This document shows, piece by piece, positions 1-12,919 of a DNA stretch of 64,000 bases. Location: NCBI RefSeq assembly GCF_005239225.2, contig NC_133289.1, forward strand, positions 14,120,889-14,184,888. The letters are read 5' to 3'. Origin of the DNA: Populus alba. Taxonomy: Eukaryota > Streptophyta > Magnoliopsida > Malpighiales > Salicaceae. The notes beneath the pieces are model-generated. The model did no database searches. It had not been told where the DNA came from and saw only the letters and a list, made by a program, of their open reading frames with translations. Numbering within the stretch: position 1 is the stretch's first letter; each line of letters opens with the position of its first letter. The position numbers were made by a program, and so were the translations under genes.

Positions 1-529
1 ATTTGTTTCCATTATTACATGGTAACACAGGCAAGACAAAGCAAACACAGCCCCCCACCACCCTAACATCGAACAGAACAGACTTTTAGTTCTTGCGTGG
101 TGTCCGTCCAAAACCTTAAACCTTGTTTTTCAAAAAACCGAAGAGAAGTTGTTGTGATGGGGGCTAGCTAGGCTGCTTAATTAGCAGTGCTGTGGCATTC
201 CTAAAAAGACTGAAAACTGATATGTCGGATGCATATAATTTTCTGTGAGCACTCGTACGTTCATTAATTTCAAACAACGGTTGTACATAGCTTAAGAAAT
301 AAAATATGAGAGAGGCCATAGTGGACGGAGATATAACAGAGAGAATGTGAGCCAAAACCATGCAAGAGCAGGAAGTGGGTTGCAGTGATGTAGCTTTTAG
401 TGGGAGTAGTCTCTGGATTTGATAACAATGTCACGTCAGATTTGGTTCTTAGCTCGGTACACTCTGTTCCAATGGTAAATGAGTTCGAAAGCCTTTTGTA
501 ACATAGCCACTGATCATGGCAGTGGCTAT

Positions 530-564
<35 letters not shown>

Positions 565-1200
565 TTGTGATTCATAGAACCACAGACTGGCGGCCTATAT
601 AGGTGAGCAGATATACAATCGACACTGACAATCCAATTGTGGTCTTGGGTTTTCTTGGCCCTATTTCCTAGAGCCGAGTACTCCACAGGATGTCGAGATA
701 TGCAAAGCCTCTAAAGAGCAGAAGTTAAATGTGCTAATCTAGTTTGGAGTCTTCATGATGATCTCGGATGAAGCTTAAATTCAATTTCTAGTTTGCTGCT
801 AGTCGACCAACAACATATACATCAATCAAGATTAAATTATTTCCAAACGATTTTAAGGATGCATCCCTGCATGCGTACAGAAACCTGATACATTAAATTG
901 TTTTTAATAAACAGCTGAGAAGGGATACTCTGTAAAACCAACAAAAAAAAGCTAAAGATCAAGGGTAGGATTGTAATTACTAGTACAAGAAAAATATAAA
1001 TAAATACTTGGCTTCCTAACAAAAATCAAGTTGGCCAGTCGCTTGAGGGAGAAAGAAAGAGAGAAAAATTGAAGCAAATTTGTGGGAAATTCATACTAAA
1101 AAAAAGTACAAAAGAGAGATAAATAAAAGGATCAAAGAGGGATTAGGAAGGCATCAAACAAGAAAATTGAAGAATACCATATTTAATAGCTTCCAAATAA
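1..1200. other. Intergenic DNA, no gene resolved
   Basis: This stretch is somewhat less AT-rich than the next 2.5 kb and could be flanking sequence of a gene beyond the left edge. No reading frame looks like protein: the longest one on the minus strand (270-686) is driven by the poly-T tract read as poly-lysine. The only clear structure is the hairpin and T tract at 502-563. Confidence 0.4.
502..563. repeat. Perfect 11-bp hairpin followed by T33
   Basis: The arms 502-512 (catagccactg) and 520-530 (cagtggctatg) are perfect reverse complements around a 7-nt loop. They are followed at once by 33 T residues (531-563). A hairpin next to a homopolymer can mark the end of a transposed element (Helitron 3' hairpin, or the A tail of a retroposed copy read on the minus strand), but no matching other end was found. 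Confidence 0.6.
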
Positions 1201-2355
1201 AAATGTTGAAATAATTGGTCTTTGAGTAAAATATTAGATTTATTGGTATCTAATTAAGATTTTCGAAACTATTGGTTTTTAAATGAGAATGTCGGAATAA
1301 CTAGTAGAATAACTAGCATTCGAGTGAGATGTTGAATTAATTGGTATCTAGTTAGGATTACCAAAAACTAGTGTATTCCAAATGAGAATGCCAAAATAAA
1401 CAATAGATATAAGAATTGTAATGAATATGGGTAACCAAATTAGGGATTACAAGATCATTTAATACTTGAAATGAATGACCAAACAAATTAACTATGAAAT
1501 AAAATAGTCAATTTATATAACCATTCAAGTAGGATGGATGGATGGAAAAGAAGAAATTAGTGCAAGATTTTATTTAATTCATTGTTGAATTATTAGGACA
1601 AAAAAGAAAGTAATAGAGATGAAAATGAATTCTTAAAAAGAGAGACTAATTAAGATTGAATAAAATTATAGTAAATATTAATGCACTCTAATGTTAATTT
1701 CTTCTTTAAAACCTTTACAAGATCATCAAGAATGCATTTTTAATACTGCTTTCCTATTCTAGGTAATAAGAAAGATATGTATTTAATTTATTAGTTATGG
1801 ATGATGTATTGTACTACTTTAAATACTTCCTTTTGGCATGTAAATTAGAATTTATGGACTTTAATGTTTTATTAGATAAGAACTTGAAATTTAAAATAGT
1901 GAATATGTTTTATTATATGTTCTTCCATATTGTTTAAATTATCTTATCATTTTGTTAATATACTAAATTGATTAGGTTGAAACGATGTGGTGAGTATCTT
2001 GGGATTATTGATGAGATGAAAATTCTAGATAAGTTGAATTAATGTTTAATATTGGATTGATTAAATCGCTTCGATGTCGACACTTGGGATAATGATATAT
2101 TAGGGAAAAAAAATCTCTTGTTTTGAGAAATCATCATTTGACATGTTGATTATAAGTAGAAAGATTTGGAATCGTTATAATTGGTATAAGAGCTTTTGCC
2201 TGATTTAATAGACTTTAAATGATGATTTGAAGTTTATTAAATCTATTTTTGTGAAAATTACAATGTAGCTCTTTCATATGATTGGAGTAAATTGATAAAC
2301 ATTAAGGAAAGAAGACCAAATTACCATAAACACAGGGCACAAAAAGATAATTTTC

Positions 2356-2405
<50 letters not shown>

Positions 2406-3600
2406 ATATTTTAAACACATAAAAAAATCTAAATTTATAACTTCACTTTATAATTGAATTTCAATTTATAATTATGAATATATAGTAATAAAAAATAATT
2501 ATTAACGAAAAAATTTTAAAATATTAGGATGCTATTGTTCTTTAATATTATACAATATACTAAAAGAGATCAATTTTTTTGTGTCACTTTTCACCTCTTA
2601 CATAACAATGTGGATTGGAGCAACAATTTTTTTTCACTTTGGTCCTCTAACTTTTATTTTTTGCAATTTAGCTTTTTTAAGCCAAAATTAGCACCCAATT
2701 GCATATTTTTTTAGGAAGAAGGTTGAATTGAATGATAGGGTACTAAAGTGAAAAAAACGAGTAGAATAAGTGGTGGATTTGAAATTTTTTTATAAAAGCT
2801 CATTTTAGTCCCTCATAGTTTTTAGTTATTAGGTAACCATTCCCTTTAATTTTCAAAAAAATCAATTTTGGTACTAAACTTTATTTATTTTTTTTTTCAG
2901 TCTTTTTTTTAGTGGGAGAAGAGAAGGAGTTGTCGGATTCTAGTGTACAGAGAGAAAATGGTCGTTGGTGACAATTATAGCTACCAAAATAGTCTATTTT
3001 GGTGTCAAATAATTTCATATGATGAGGGGAGTACACATAAAGCATTTTTTTTTTCTTTACCTTGAAAGTGTCTAAAAAAATTATCTGAGTTTAAGAAGAT
3101 TTTGGGTTTCAAGTTGATTTACATTTGAGATTTTTTTAATGTAAAATAACATGTTGAAAAATTCTGCATGTTCAATTTTTGTTATTATGTTTTGATATTT
3201 TAGATTTGATCTTTATTCTTATGATTTTTTTTTTTACCCTTTTATGTTGGATTCATGGTTTTTTGTTTTTGTTTGCTTTCTGGGTCACTATCTTGATAAC
3301 ATGTGCAACCTCTTTTAGTTATTAAAATTTAAAATTTTCTTACTCATTTTAAAACTTTGATATCACATGAATGAAGAGACTAATTTGTCTTGTTGTATAA
3401 CGTGGACAATTTATCTAGTTATATAACTAGTTGTGAACCTAGCTTTTGCCCAATAGATATATTCTTATAAGGCATATAGAATTATTGACAACACTCTTTC
3501 AATCACAAAAAAGAAGAAAAATAGATAATAAAAGGTATTGACTAAAATTGCATGGCTTGTATTTGCAGAGGTTGTTCGTTTTTGTTGTTAAAATCATGTT
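1201..3600. other. AT-rich intergenic DNA with a TA microsatellite
   Basis: No gene is visible. The region holds a (TA)n run at 2359-2400 and phrases of the kind seen in degraded plant repeats around 2790-2880 (a pyrimidine-rich cattttagtccctcatag motif). ORFs here are short and of low complexity. Confidence 0.5.
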
Positions 3601-3619
3601 TCATAATTTTTTAATTTTT

Positions 3620-3705
3620 TTTTGTTTGAAATTATTATTTTTTAGTGTTTTTGCATCATTTTGATGTGCTGATATCAAAAATAATTTTGAAAAATTAAAA
3701 AAAAA
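3620..3705 (-). repeat. Dispersed AT-rich repeat, copy 1
   Basis: Read on the minus strand, this segment contains the core ttatttttgatatcagcaca followed by t(c/t)aaaatgat and an A-rich tail. The same core occurs on the plus strand at about 18230-18275. Two inverted, nearly identical cores 14.6 kb apart indicate a dispersed, MITE-like AT-rich family. Ends were not defined. Confidence 0.5.
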
Positions 3706-4890
3706 ATTATTTTCATGCATTTCTGATCAAATAATACTTTAAAAATCAATCATTGCCACATGTCCAAACACTACCGCAAGACATAACACACCACATATAT
3801 GGGTTGTTTTGTGGTTACATATTTTACTTGTCAATGATTTCTTGGGAAAGAAATTAATCAAGACCATGAAGTATGTGTGGGGGTATACTGGAGCAAAAAT
3901 AAAAGTTCCATGAAAAATAATAAATTTTTTAAAAAATAAAAATATATTATTTAATGTATTTCCGAGCAAAATATATTTTCAAAAGCAACAACTACCACAC
4001 TCTTAAATACTACTACAAGACATAACTCCACCACGGCTAGGATATAACATGCCACGACTAAGGCTGTTTTGTGGTTATATATTTTACTTTTCAATGATTT
4101 CCTAGGAAACAAATTAATCAAGACCATGAAGTATGTGTAGGGGTATACTAGAACAAAAATAAAATTCCTTGAAAATTAATCAATTTTTTAAAATTGAAAA
4201 AACATTATTTTCATGTATTTTCAAACAAAAAACAATTTGAAAAGTAACTGCTATCACCATTCCAAACACTACTGCAAGATATAACACACAACAACTAAGA
4301 AATAACATATCATAGCTAGGGTTGTTTTGTGGTTACATATTTTACTTGTCAACAATTTCCTGGGAATGAAATTAATCAAGACCATGAAGTATGTGTGGCA
4401 GAAATACTTGTATACTGGAACAAAAATAAAATATCTTAGAAAATTAATTATTTTTTAAAAATAAAAAAAATTATTTTCATGTATTTTTGAGCGAAAAACA
4501 CTTTGAAAATCAACTACTATTACACTCTCAAACACTCTCACAAGGCACACACCACGACTAAAGTTGTTTTGTGGTTGCATATTTTACTTATCAACAATTT
4601 CCTAGGAAAGAAATTAATCAAGACCATGAAGTATGTATGGTGGAAATACAAGGGTATACTGGAACAAAAAATAAAAGATCTTTGAAAATTAATTATTTTT
4701 TAAAATAATTTTTAAGAAATAAAAAATATTTTTTCATGAATTTTCGTGTGAAAAACATTTTGAAAAGTAAATATTATCATACTTCCAAACACTATCCCAA
4801 GACAAAACACACCATAGATAAAACTATTCTGTAATTACATAGTGTACTTGTCAATGATTTCCTGGAAAGAAATTAATCAAGACCATGAAA
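3690..4890. repeat. Tandem array, five copies of a ~241-260 bp unit
   Basis: The anchor aaattaatcaagaccatgaa recurs at 3851, 4111, 4370, 4611 and 4870, giving spacings of 260, 259, 241 and 259 bp. Each unit also carries a cacta/ctaccgcaagacataacac-like part, a gttgttttgtggttacatat part and an A/T-rich joint resembling the dispersed repeat just upstream. Copies differ from each other by roughly one base in ten, so the array is old. It may have grown from the neighbouring AT-rich repeat. No coding frame runs through it. Confidence 0.85.
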
Positions 4891-6600
4891 TATTAAAAAC
4901 TTATCATCATCATCAATAAATTAAAGAGTTTAGACAAAATTAGGATAACATATAAACCCTAGCTAAATTCAAATGTTTATACTTATCATTATCATTGAAT
5001 AAACAGTAATATTAAAAACTAATTTAATATTATTATATATAATAATTTAATATCTTAAACAAATTCGATGTAGCATAAAAAAAATATATTTTTTAAAATA
5101 AATCCTACTAATACATTTATTATTTATTTTATAGGATTCTCAATATTTTTTATATTAATTCATATAAAATAATAAATCAAGTTTAGCATATTTTTTAATA
5201 TATTGCAGAAGTTATATTTGTCACAAAACTATATGTTACTTTCTTAATTAGTACTTGGAAAAGGGTTTAAAATTATCATAGATCCCTTTACCATATGAAT
5301 TTGATCATATTACCCTCTCCATGTTAAAAAAAGGGTAAAATTGAAATTCTCCGTAGTATGAATTTGGCCATTTTTAGCTTATTTTTAATGAAATTCTGAC
5401 ACATGTCAATATCTATTGGCTAGAAATTGTCCAACTGACATCATTCCTTCTAAAATGATCAAATTCATATGGCTGATGGGTATTATACCTTTTTTTTTTT
5501 TTTTTTTTTATGTAAAGAAGTTGATCTGACCAAATTAATATAGTAAAAGGATGTTTGGTGATTATAGATCATTTTATTTTATAATAAATTAGTTAAAATT
5601 ATAAATTAAGTTTTGGGATATTTTGAAAATATATTATATATAATGAATAAATATTTATCACAATATTAATTTTTACTCATATGAGGAAATAAGATTCTAA
5701 CGTATTGTTTTCCTCTCATGAAAAATTAAGTGATCCTAGCTCGACAGATTAATTTGGAACCAAGATAATTGAAAACTTTGGTTGGATTTTAAATGGACAA
5801 AACTTGAGCTTGCAATTAATCCGATCAAACTTGAGCCCAGGTGACCCACCCACCATATGACTTAGGTGAGACCCAGCTTTATATATATAAAATAAATCCT
5901 AAAAAACATACAATTAATTTATGAAATATATAGCTCATATAATTGTTTTTTTATAGGATACATTTATATTTATTGTTTCTTAACCTTTTTAATGTAAGAA
6001 AGTTATATATAAAATCTATATCCACATGAAATGTTTTTTAATTTTTTGATATGAAATAAACTATATAACTTATATTCAAATAAATTATTTCTTAAATTTT
6101 TGATATAAAATAACAATATTATACTATACATCATGTTCTTTTTATATATATTCTACATTCAAAATATACTGGTTGGTTGACATATGCTAATCATCTGGAT
6201 GATCTTCTAATGACTCTATATTTTTTTTAAGGATTAGTATATATATTAAAATTAATGATTAGATTATAATACTGAAAAAATTAAAGTTTAAATATCTCAA
6301 ATTAACTAAGTGAATTAATATAATCTTAAGTGCATATGATTTTAACCTAAAGATAAAAAGTCTTCACACCACGAAGACATGATATTTAAGATAACACTTT
6401 GAGATACTTAGTTATTTTAGTAAATTAATTTCTTCTCCAAGAGATTTGACCTTTATCTGATTATTGTTTAATCATATTCAATTTCATAATTATAGATCTA
6501 ATGTCCATATATAGTTTGGAATTCTTTCATTACAATAAATGTTACGTCATTTAATAAATCAAAATTAGGGAAAAAAAATTAATATCTCAAGCATCACATG
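4891..6600. other. AT-rich intergenic DNA downstream of the transporter gene
   Basis: No gene or clear repeat was recognised. The sequence is largely A/T with homopolymer runs. There is a short stretch (5280-5580) with phrases such as gatcatattaccctctcc that look like degraded repeat sequence. Confidence 0.4.
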
Positions 6601-6610
6601 TTTATTTATT
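6601..6610 (-). promoter_or_regulatory. Candidate polyadenylation signal of the sulfate transporter gene
   Basis: On the minus strand this reads AATAAATAAA, about 180 nt beyond the stop codon at 6789-6791. Position and sequence fit a plant near-upstream element, but many A/T-rich alternatives exist, so this is a candidate only. Confidence 0.4.
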
Positions 6611-6788
6611 GACACAACAAGGTCAAGGTGTCGTATTTTAGGTGAAAGGTATGTTTCTTCGACATATTACATCAGGCACCCAAAAAAAAAAAAGAAGAAA
6701 AAAAAGAAAAAAAAAGTAGTAGGAGAACCTATGGGCTAACTAGACGTTTCACTTGTCCACCAATTGCAGGTTCGGTAGGCTGACAGCC

Positions 6789-9700
6789 CTAAGCAACGCC
6801 CGAACGTTGTTCTTCGAACCCTTGCTTTTCTGTAGTGACTGAAAAGTCATAACTTGCTTCAACTGCATCTTCCATGCACAAAAATATGGATTCCTTCCCG
6901 ATCTTATCTACGAATTTTGATTTCATCATTTTCTCCAAAACCTCTAGCCTGGGGTTTACAATTTTCATCTGCCATAAACAATTAAGGGATATACTTATTT
7001 AATTTTCCAGCAAAAAAAAACAAATAAATAAGTAAATAAAAAGAGGATGTATTTTAAAAGCAAGTTTTAAAAAGTGATTTTAAAAGCAAGTTTTATAATA
7101 AAAAAATTATTAATATTTTTTACGGGAAAAAAATTAATATGATAAAATCATATAAAAATATATTAAAAAAATCATGTTGAATATTTTATTTAGAGTGCAT
7201 TTCAATAAAAATCTAAAAACAATAAAAAAAAAATATTACAGAAAGAGACCACACGCTTGTGCCTAAAAGATTGGCCCTGACTACTAGGCTTAACATAGAA
7301 AAGGCTCAACACACGTGGGCCTATAAGGCCAGACCTGTACACCTATCTTTTTTTTTTTTTTTTTTTTTTTTAATGTTTATAGGTGAAAAACGATTTTTTA
7401 AAAAATATAAGATGACGACATATCACCTCCTAATTTAGATTCTGGCAAAAGGAGCAGTTGTTGGAAAGTCAAGTCAGAGATTTTTTGGACTAAGAACCCA
7501 ACTTTAAGCTATTTTTATCTAAAAACAAGTAATAAACACACTAAAAATCTTAATAAACTAATTGTTAACCTTAAAATACTCTTAAATCAGTCCAAAAAAA
7601 ATTAATCAAACAAATAAATTATTTTTTTAACATCAATCTCCTTTTTTTCAATGAAATGAAAATTTAAAAAAGATCTCAATGATACTCTTCTTATTAAGAG
7701 GAACCCATTAATAAATATCAGTTTTTTTAGTAACTGAAATGTAGTTATTTATCTATTTTTTCTCTCATCTCAAATTTCAAGGAGTGAAATATAAAATCAT
7801 TGAAGCTCAGGACTAGGGATCAAAAAGTAAAAACTTCATAGACTAAATTGTAGTTTTTCAACAGCACACACAGCACCAAGGCCTGCATGAACTATACAAG
7901 AAAGAGCAAAAAGCGTCCTCTTAATGTAATTTTACCTTAATGTGTTTGACTTCTAACATTCTGAGCACTTCAGCTAAAGTTTCGATTCCTGTCGTGTCAA
8001 TGGATGTAACTCCTGTTGCAGCAGTATTTATAATTTTGGATCAGCATTGACATGGAGTCGTCAAATTTGGAATGTAGCACTAGCTAGGTTGAGGCTGCAC
8101 GCAAATTAATTAACCTTACCCGTCAAATCTAGCAAAACATGCTTCACAGCTTTCCCATTACCCTCGTCATTTCGAATCCACCGGAGAATCCTATTCACAT
8201 ACAATTAATTAGTCACTAATTAAAATGCTGCGCACGTGTGTGATGCCGAAGATTATTTCTTCTTCTTACGAAAGCATGTCAAGTGTGATTACCTCTCTCT
8301 TATATAGTTGCCATTTGCATAATAAATAGGAGAACCAAGTTGTATAGCAAGAATTCCAGGGGGGCCTGAGGCTTCTGCATACTGTTCGGTGTCGCGGTAC
8401 AAGGTTGAGTCTGGCAATTTTCCAAGCTTACAAGCAGCAGGTCTGGCCACATATAGAAGTGCCCTCAACAAAGCAAGCCCAACCTGAAATCGAAGAATGG
8501 AAAATTAGCTGTTAATTTCCTGTGATATGTAAAGATATACCGGTGGGTTGAAAATCCTTACTGATATCATGAGTCCCATATCCATGGATATGAACGCAAC
8601 ACCAAAAAAAGCAGCTAAGCAAATGCAGAAATCAAACTTGTCAACCTTGAACAAGTGATAAGCCTCCTCATATTTGATGAGGCCTAACATCGCAGACATG
8701 ATAATGGCAGATAGAGCAACGAGAGGGGTATAGCTAAAGAGAGGAGCCAAGAACAGGAGAGTGAGCATCATGCCAATAGCCATTACTAAGTTCGACGCTG
8801 CTGTCTTACACCCAGAATTGTAATTCACTGCAGTTTTTGAGAAGGGTCCTGCAAATTAAAGCACTGCTCATATGAAAAATGCTCTACTAAGTCTTTCTTT
8901 TCTACTTTCATTTCTCAAACAAACCAAGAACTAAAGAACACGCATATGCATAGATACCAGTGGTCAAGTAGCATGAAAAGCAAGACCCGACAATGTTCAT
9001 GAAACCAAAAGCTACCATCTCCTTGTTTCCATCAACTTGTTCATTATTCATTATGGCAAAGCTTCTTCCAATTGCAATCCCTTCCTGCAATAAGTATCGT
9101 TTTATATAGTTCGCTCTCGATTAATAATAATATACGGTTTTCGTAAATGAGTAAAAGAAATTTAGCGAGCTTACAGCCAAAGCAATTACGCCAGTAATGA
9201 TTCCAGCTTTCAAAGTGGAGGGCAGATACTCAGCGTCAAAATTCAAGTATTTGATGCTTATCGGATTTAACCCTTTATGCAGGTTCCCAACCTAATTAGT
9301 GATGGAACACAGACAAGAGGGAAGTCGTAAGCATGTACATATATTTGACAAGAACTAATTAGACATGGTTTTTGTAAGTAAGAAATAAGTCAATTTACAG
9401 TTTGGATGCTGTATTTTCTGTCACGAGTAAAGTAGGCTAACAAGCAGCCAAGTACAACGACCACCATCGGAGCCATAGCTGAGACCCAAAATAGCTTGGG
9501 TTTTCTTTGACTCTGAAAATCCGCCATTTTAAAAATGTTATTAGAATTAGCACAGTAAGAATTAGAATACTCTCAGCCGCAATCTCATGCATGCAGGTAC
9601 CATAATGAGATAAAGTACACACGCCCCGATAAAACAACAATCGATCGACTAGTGTGCATAGGAGCGCATATGCACAGCTCCTTCTGTATAGCTTCCTCTT

Positions 9701-11849
9701 CCTCTCCTTACATGTTCATGTTGGTTTCAATATGTCATGGGCCTATTTTTCTGATTATCATTTCATGTAGAAAATTAAGGTTTAATTATATCTATTGGAT
9801 TCACTCTCTCTCAAACTAGTGATGTCATAATACATACTTATACATATCATGTTAGTTTAATTTTAACTCCTTTTAATTAAATGAAGAGCTAAGATCGATG
9901 CTTGGGTGATTTTATCTAATTACTTAAATGATTTTCTCTTTTATATTTTAATTTAATCTTCCCTTTCATAAACTACCAAAATTCATGCATATCCTATAAT
10001 TAATAAGGGTATGCTTGGTGTTGTTCTGCTTTGTTGTAATGTATTGGGTGGTTTATTGCTGTACTATAAAATAAAAATAATGTTTAGTCATTGATTATTA
10101 TAATACATGTGTAAGTATATAAAGTAGTTAAATAATATTTGGTTGAATTTTTATTTTTATTATAATTTTTAGATATAAAACAACCAATAAGTAAATGTTT
10201 TACATTTTTTTTTGTTTTGCTTGTCCGTCAATTGAAATTAAGTTTCTCTTTAGAGATTTTTGATGGTTCAATCATGATGTTGATCCCAGAATTTGAACCC
10301 GAGAAATCAAGAAAGAGAGTAAACCTCTTTGATCCCATAATAATAATACTTGGATTCATGGTTTACAACTTCTTAACCTTATATGAAAAACAGGGATGTT
10401 TTGTGATTAAAAATAATGAAAAAAAAATCCCATTTTTTTTTTTTTTTTTATAAATAAAACTCAAAATAAGCAGTTTAGCTTTCGATTGTTAAAGCTAGAG
10501 AAAAGAGAGGGAACAAAGTATGATGTCAACAAGTGTTCAAAAACTACTTTTACATGGAAAGCAACCACTTTAATAATAATACGAAATAGCCGACCTCGCC
10601 ATCAATTTTGTTAGTGCAGACACAAGACTTGATAATACATGCATGACATCATATGTTGATGTCATATTAATGGAGAGTGCACCACTCACCAGATAGCGGG
10701 TGAACAGCAGGAAAACAAGGAAGGCCATGCCGACAACCGCGGTTTCCCATTTCCACTAAAAAGGACCAAAAGAAAAAAAAAAAAAAAAAACCATTAGCCT
10801 ATGTAAAGTTGGAATAGAATCTTTTCATGGATATTGATGAAGTGATAGTTATAACCAGATTGGATGATCCAAAATATATCACCCTTTTATGCCAAATGTT
10901 TTCCACTCTTAGAACAACAAGAAAGAAAGAAGGAAAGAACGTTTTAATTTGTTAATCTTCTGCAGTGCAAACCTCATTCCTATTTTTGAAAACTGCATGC
11001 AAAACAGAAACCACATCTGTTTTGGTGGTGAAATGGCTCACTCCAAGCAAGCCCTTCAATTGCTGTAGGCAGATAATAATCGCTGTGCCTCCCATGAAAC
11101 CAGTGATTGTGGAATGCGACAAGAAATCCACCAGAATCCCCAGTCTGCACGTATTCAACTCAGCGATCAAATAAAGAATTATACAATGTTTTGAGTGCAT
11201 TATCTGTTTTAAACTCGCCTTAGAAATCCTAGAGCAGCCTGAAAAACTCCAGTTATGAAAGCGGCCGTGAAAACTAAGTGGAGGTACAATGTTGGGTCAT
11301 CTTTGGATGATACTTTGGATCCAATTGTATCTGCTATGAGCAATGAGCACGCAGCTACCGTCCCCACCGCCACATGTTTCGAACTCCCGAGAATCGCATA
11401 AACTAAAGCAGGCACAAAGCTCGAGTCTGCAACCAGAATCATGAAAGAAATCAATAAACCTCGTTTATGATTTTAGATACAAAAGAGATAATTACAGCAG
11501 CAGACGGCCGGAAACAGTGAGATTACTTACACAGGCCAATGATTGGAGGGATTTCAGCGAGTTTGGCATAGCTGATTCCTTGAGGAATGGCAAGGGTGGT
11601 AATGGTGATACCAGCAAGAAGGTCGAACCTAAACATCTTAAGATTGTATTGAGGCAGCCATTCAAAGATTGGAACGAAATATTGAAGGGTTTTCTTGGCC
11701 TTGCCGAGAGGCTTCTCATTCTTGAATTGTCTAAAAGGGTCGTCGGGGAAGAAGGTCTCTTTACATTTTGATTTCAATGTTGTCCCGAACTTTCTCGGGG
11801 AGTTGAAATTCACCTGGCTAGGATTCATGCTTGAATTGTGTGTGGGCAT
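6789..11849 (-). CDS. SULTR3;5: Group 3 sulfate transporter, 12 coding exons, 642 aa
   Basis: Membrane anion/H+ symporter of the SLC26/SulP family. Exons: 11849-11531, 11426-11219, 11144-10973, 10755-10690, 9512-9399, 9291-9175, 9084-8958, 8848-8562, 8483-8293, 8190-8120, 8012-7936, 6968-6789. Phases agree at every junction, giving 1929 nt ending in TAG with no internal stop. The N-terminal KSKCKETFFPDDPF is typical of group 3. The SulP signature region is IPPIIGLYSSFVPALVYA (about residues 101-118). Hydrophobic spans run to about residue 490. A STAS domain follows (about 500-625, with LDLTGVTSIDTTG). Length fits the family's 630-660 residues. By memory the closest Arabidopsis relative is SULTR3;5, reported to act with SULTR2;1 in root-to-shoot sulfate transport; orthology is inferred. 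The start is the first in-frame ATG. Intron 2 has a GC donor (GCGAGT). Introns 4 (1177 bp) and 11 (967 bp) hold repeat-like A/T-rich sequence. Confidence 0.93.
9513..10689 (-). other. Intron 4 of the sulfate transporter, repeat-rich
   Basis: This 1177-bp intron is about ten times longer than most introns of the gene. Its donor is GTGAGT and its acceptor TTTTCAG. It contains A/T-rich phrases around 10010-10230 (agggtatgcttggtgttgtt on the plus strand) that resemble the ends of hAT-type MITEs, but I could not pair two terminal repeats, so an insertion is only suspected. Confidence 0.5.
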
Positions 11850-11859
11850 ACGAAGAATA

Positions 11860-11880
11860 TTATGGAGCAAGTAAATACAT
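11860..11880 (-). CDS. Six-codon upstream ORF in the transporter leader
   Basis: The minus strand reads ATG TAT TTA CTT GCT CCA TAA, ending 10 nt before the main ATG at 11849 and in another frame. It lies downstream of the TATA box at 11933-11944, so it should be in the 5' leader if transcription starts about 30 nt after that box. Such short uORFs can lower translation of the main frame. Whether this one does is unknown. Confidence 0.45.
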   Translation of the reverse strand: MYLLAP

Positions 11881-11932
11881 GGGCTGACTACTCCAATTTA
11901 GGTGGGGAGCGCTAATCAAAAGGTGTGCTTAT

Positions 11933-11944
11933 CCTTTATATAGA
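11933..11944 (-). promoter_or_regulatory. TATA box of the sulfate transporter gene
   Basis: The minus strand reads TCTATATAAAGG, a good match to the plant TATA consensus, about 85 nt upstream of the main ATG. This predicts a transcription start near 11900-11910 and a leader of about 50-60 nt that includes the short upstream ORF. Confidence 0.6.
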
Positions 11945-11949
11945 TAGAT

Positions 11950-12915
11950 GGATAAAGATGCTAGTAATAAAAATAGAAGGCTTTTTCTAATATGTGCCTT
12001 GAGGGTAAAACGTTCGTTAAAGTCAAAAATAACATTTTATTAAGATAAAGATAATGCGACTTTTTCAGATATCGTCGTTATCTATTAACAAAAAGGAAAA
12101 CAAATTACCAAATAAACTAGAGAGAGCAAATGTTCTTCGCTGTCACAGTGCACCCAAATAAACTAAAACAAGTGTTCATTGTTGTCATGGTGCTCTTTTG
12201 CCAGGTTTTTCTAAGCATTCAACAACTGGTTGTAAATGTGGATATCCGACGTCTTCACCAAGATATATATTACCCAGTTTTTATATTTTTTAAGTAGCAA
12301 ATTAACCAGTATAATAATACCTGTTTTTCTTACTAGGTTAAAACCCAAAAGCTTTAATGGATTTCCAATTAATTAAATTTCACGTTATTAATTGATTTTT
12401 AAATTAATTGGTTTAAACTCATAAAAATGGTGATATTACACACACATCAACATTATTATTTAATTATGCTACATAATTAAAAAGTGACAAGCATATATAA
12501 ATATTTTCATAAAAGATCAAAAGTTCTTACGAATTACCAAATGTATAGATTTTTACCACATCAACTATCAATGTAAAGAAAAAAAAAAAACCATAGTTTG
12601 CATGTCTTGGCTTATCAGCATATTTTGAATTAAACTAATTAGCTTTTAACATAATTTGCATGTGTCCAGCTACTAGAGACAAGAGGTTGTTTTTTATGAT
12701 AATTTTTTATGTGAGTTAAATTCATTGTGGGATGGGAAATAAATATTTTGTATTATTAAAAAGAAAAAAAAGAACTATATATTAACCATTCTGCGATCAC
12801 TTGCAAGAATATTGCTCAATGAATGTTTAGAGGAAAAACACTCTTCAACCATTCGATTAAATCCAAATATTGCAATGTCTAGCTAGGTTGATGAGAACTG
12901 TTTTTCTGTAAGAAA
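11950..12915. other. Upstream region of the transporter gene, no other gene
   Basis: A/T-rich intergenic DNA that should include the promoter of the minus-strand sulfate transporter. No further coding frame was recognised and no cis element beyond the TATA box could be supported by reading alone. Confidence 0.4.
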
Positions 12916-12919
12916 TGTA

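Noticed and set aside
270..686. 138-aa minus-strand frame
   Set aside because: Includes a poly-lysine run from the T tract. The flanking parts show no family.
11209..11218. GT donor for transporter intron 2 inside gcgagttt
   Set aside because: It would add three bases' worth of sequence out of phase with exon 3. The GC donor keeps the conserved reading.
11850..11870. Earlier start for the transporter at a TTG codon (11870)
   Set aside because: Plant translation uses ATG. The first in-frame ATG at 11849 gives the usual N-terminus length.
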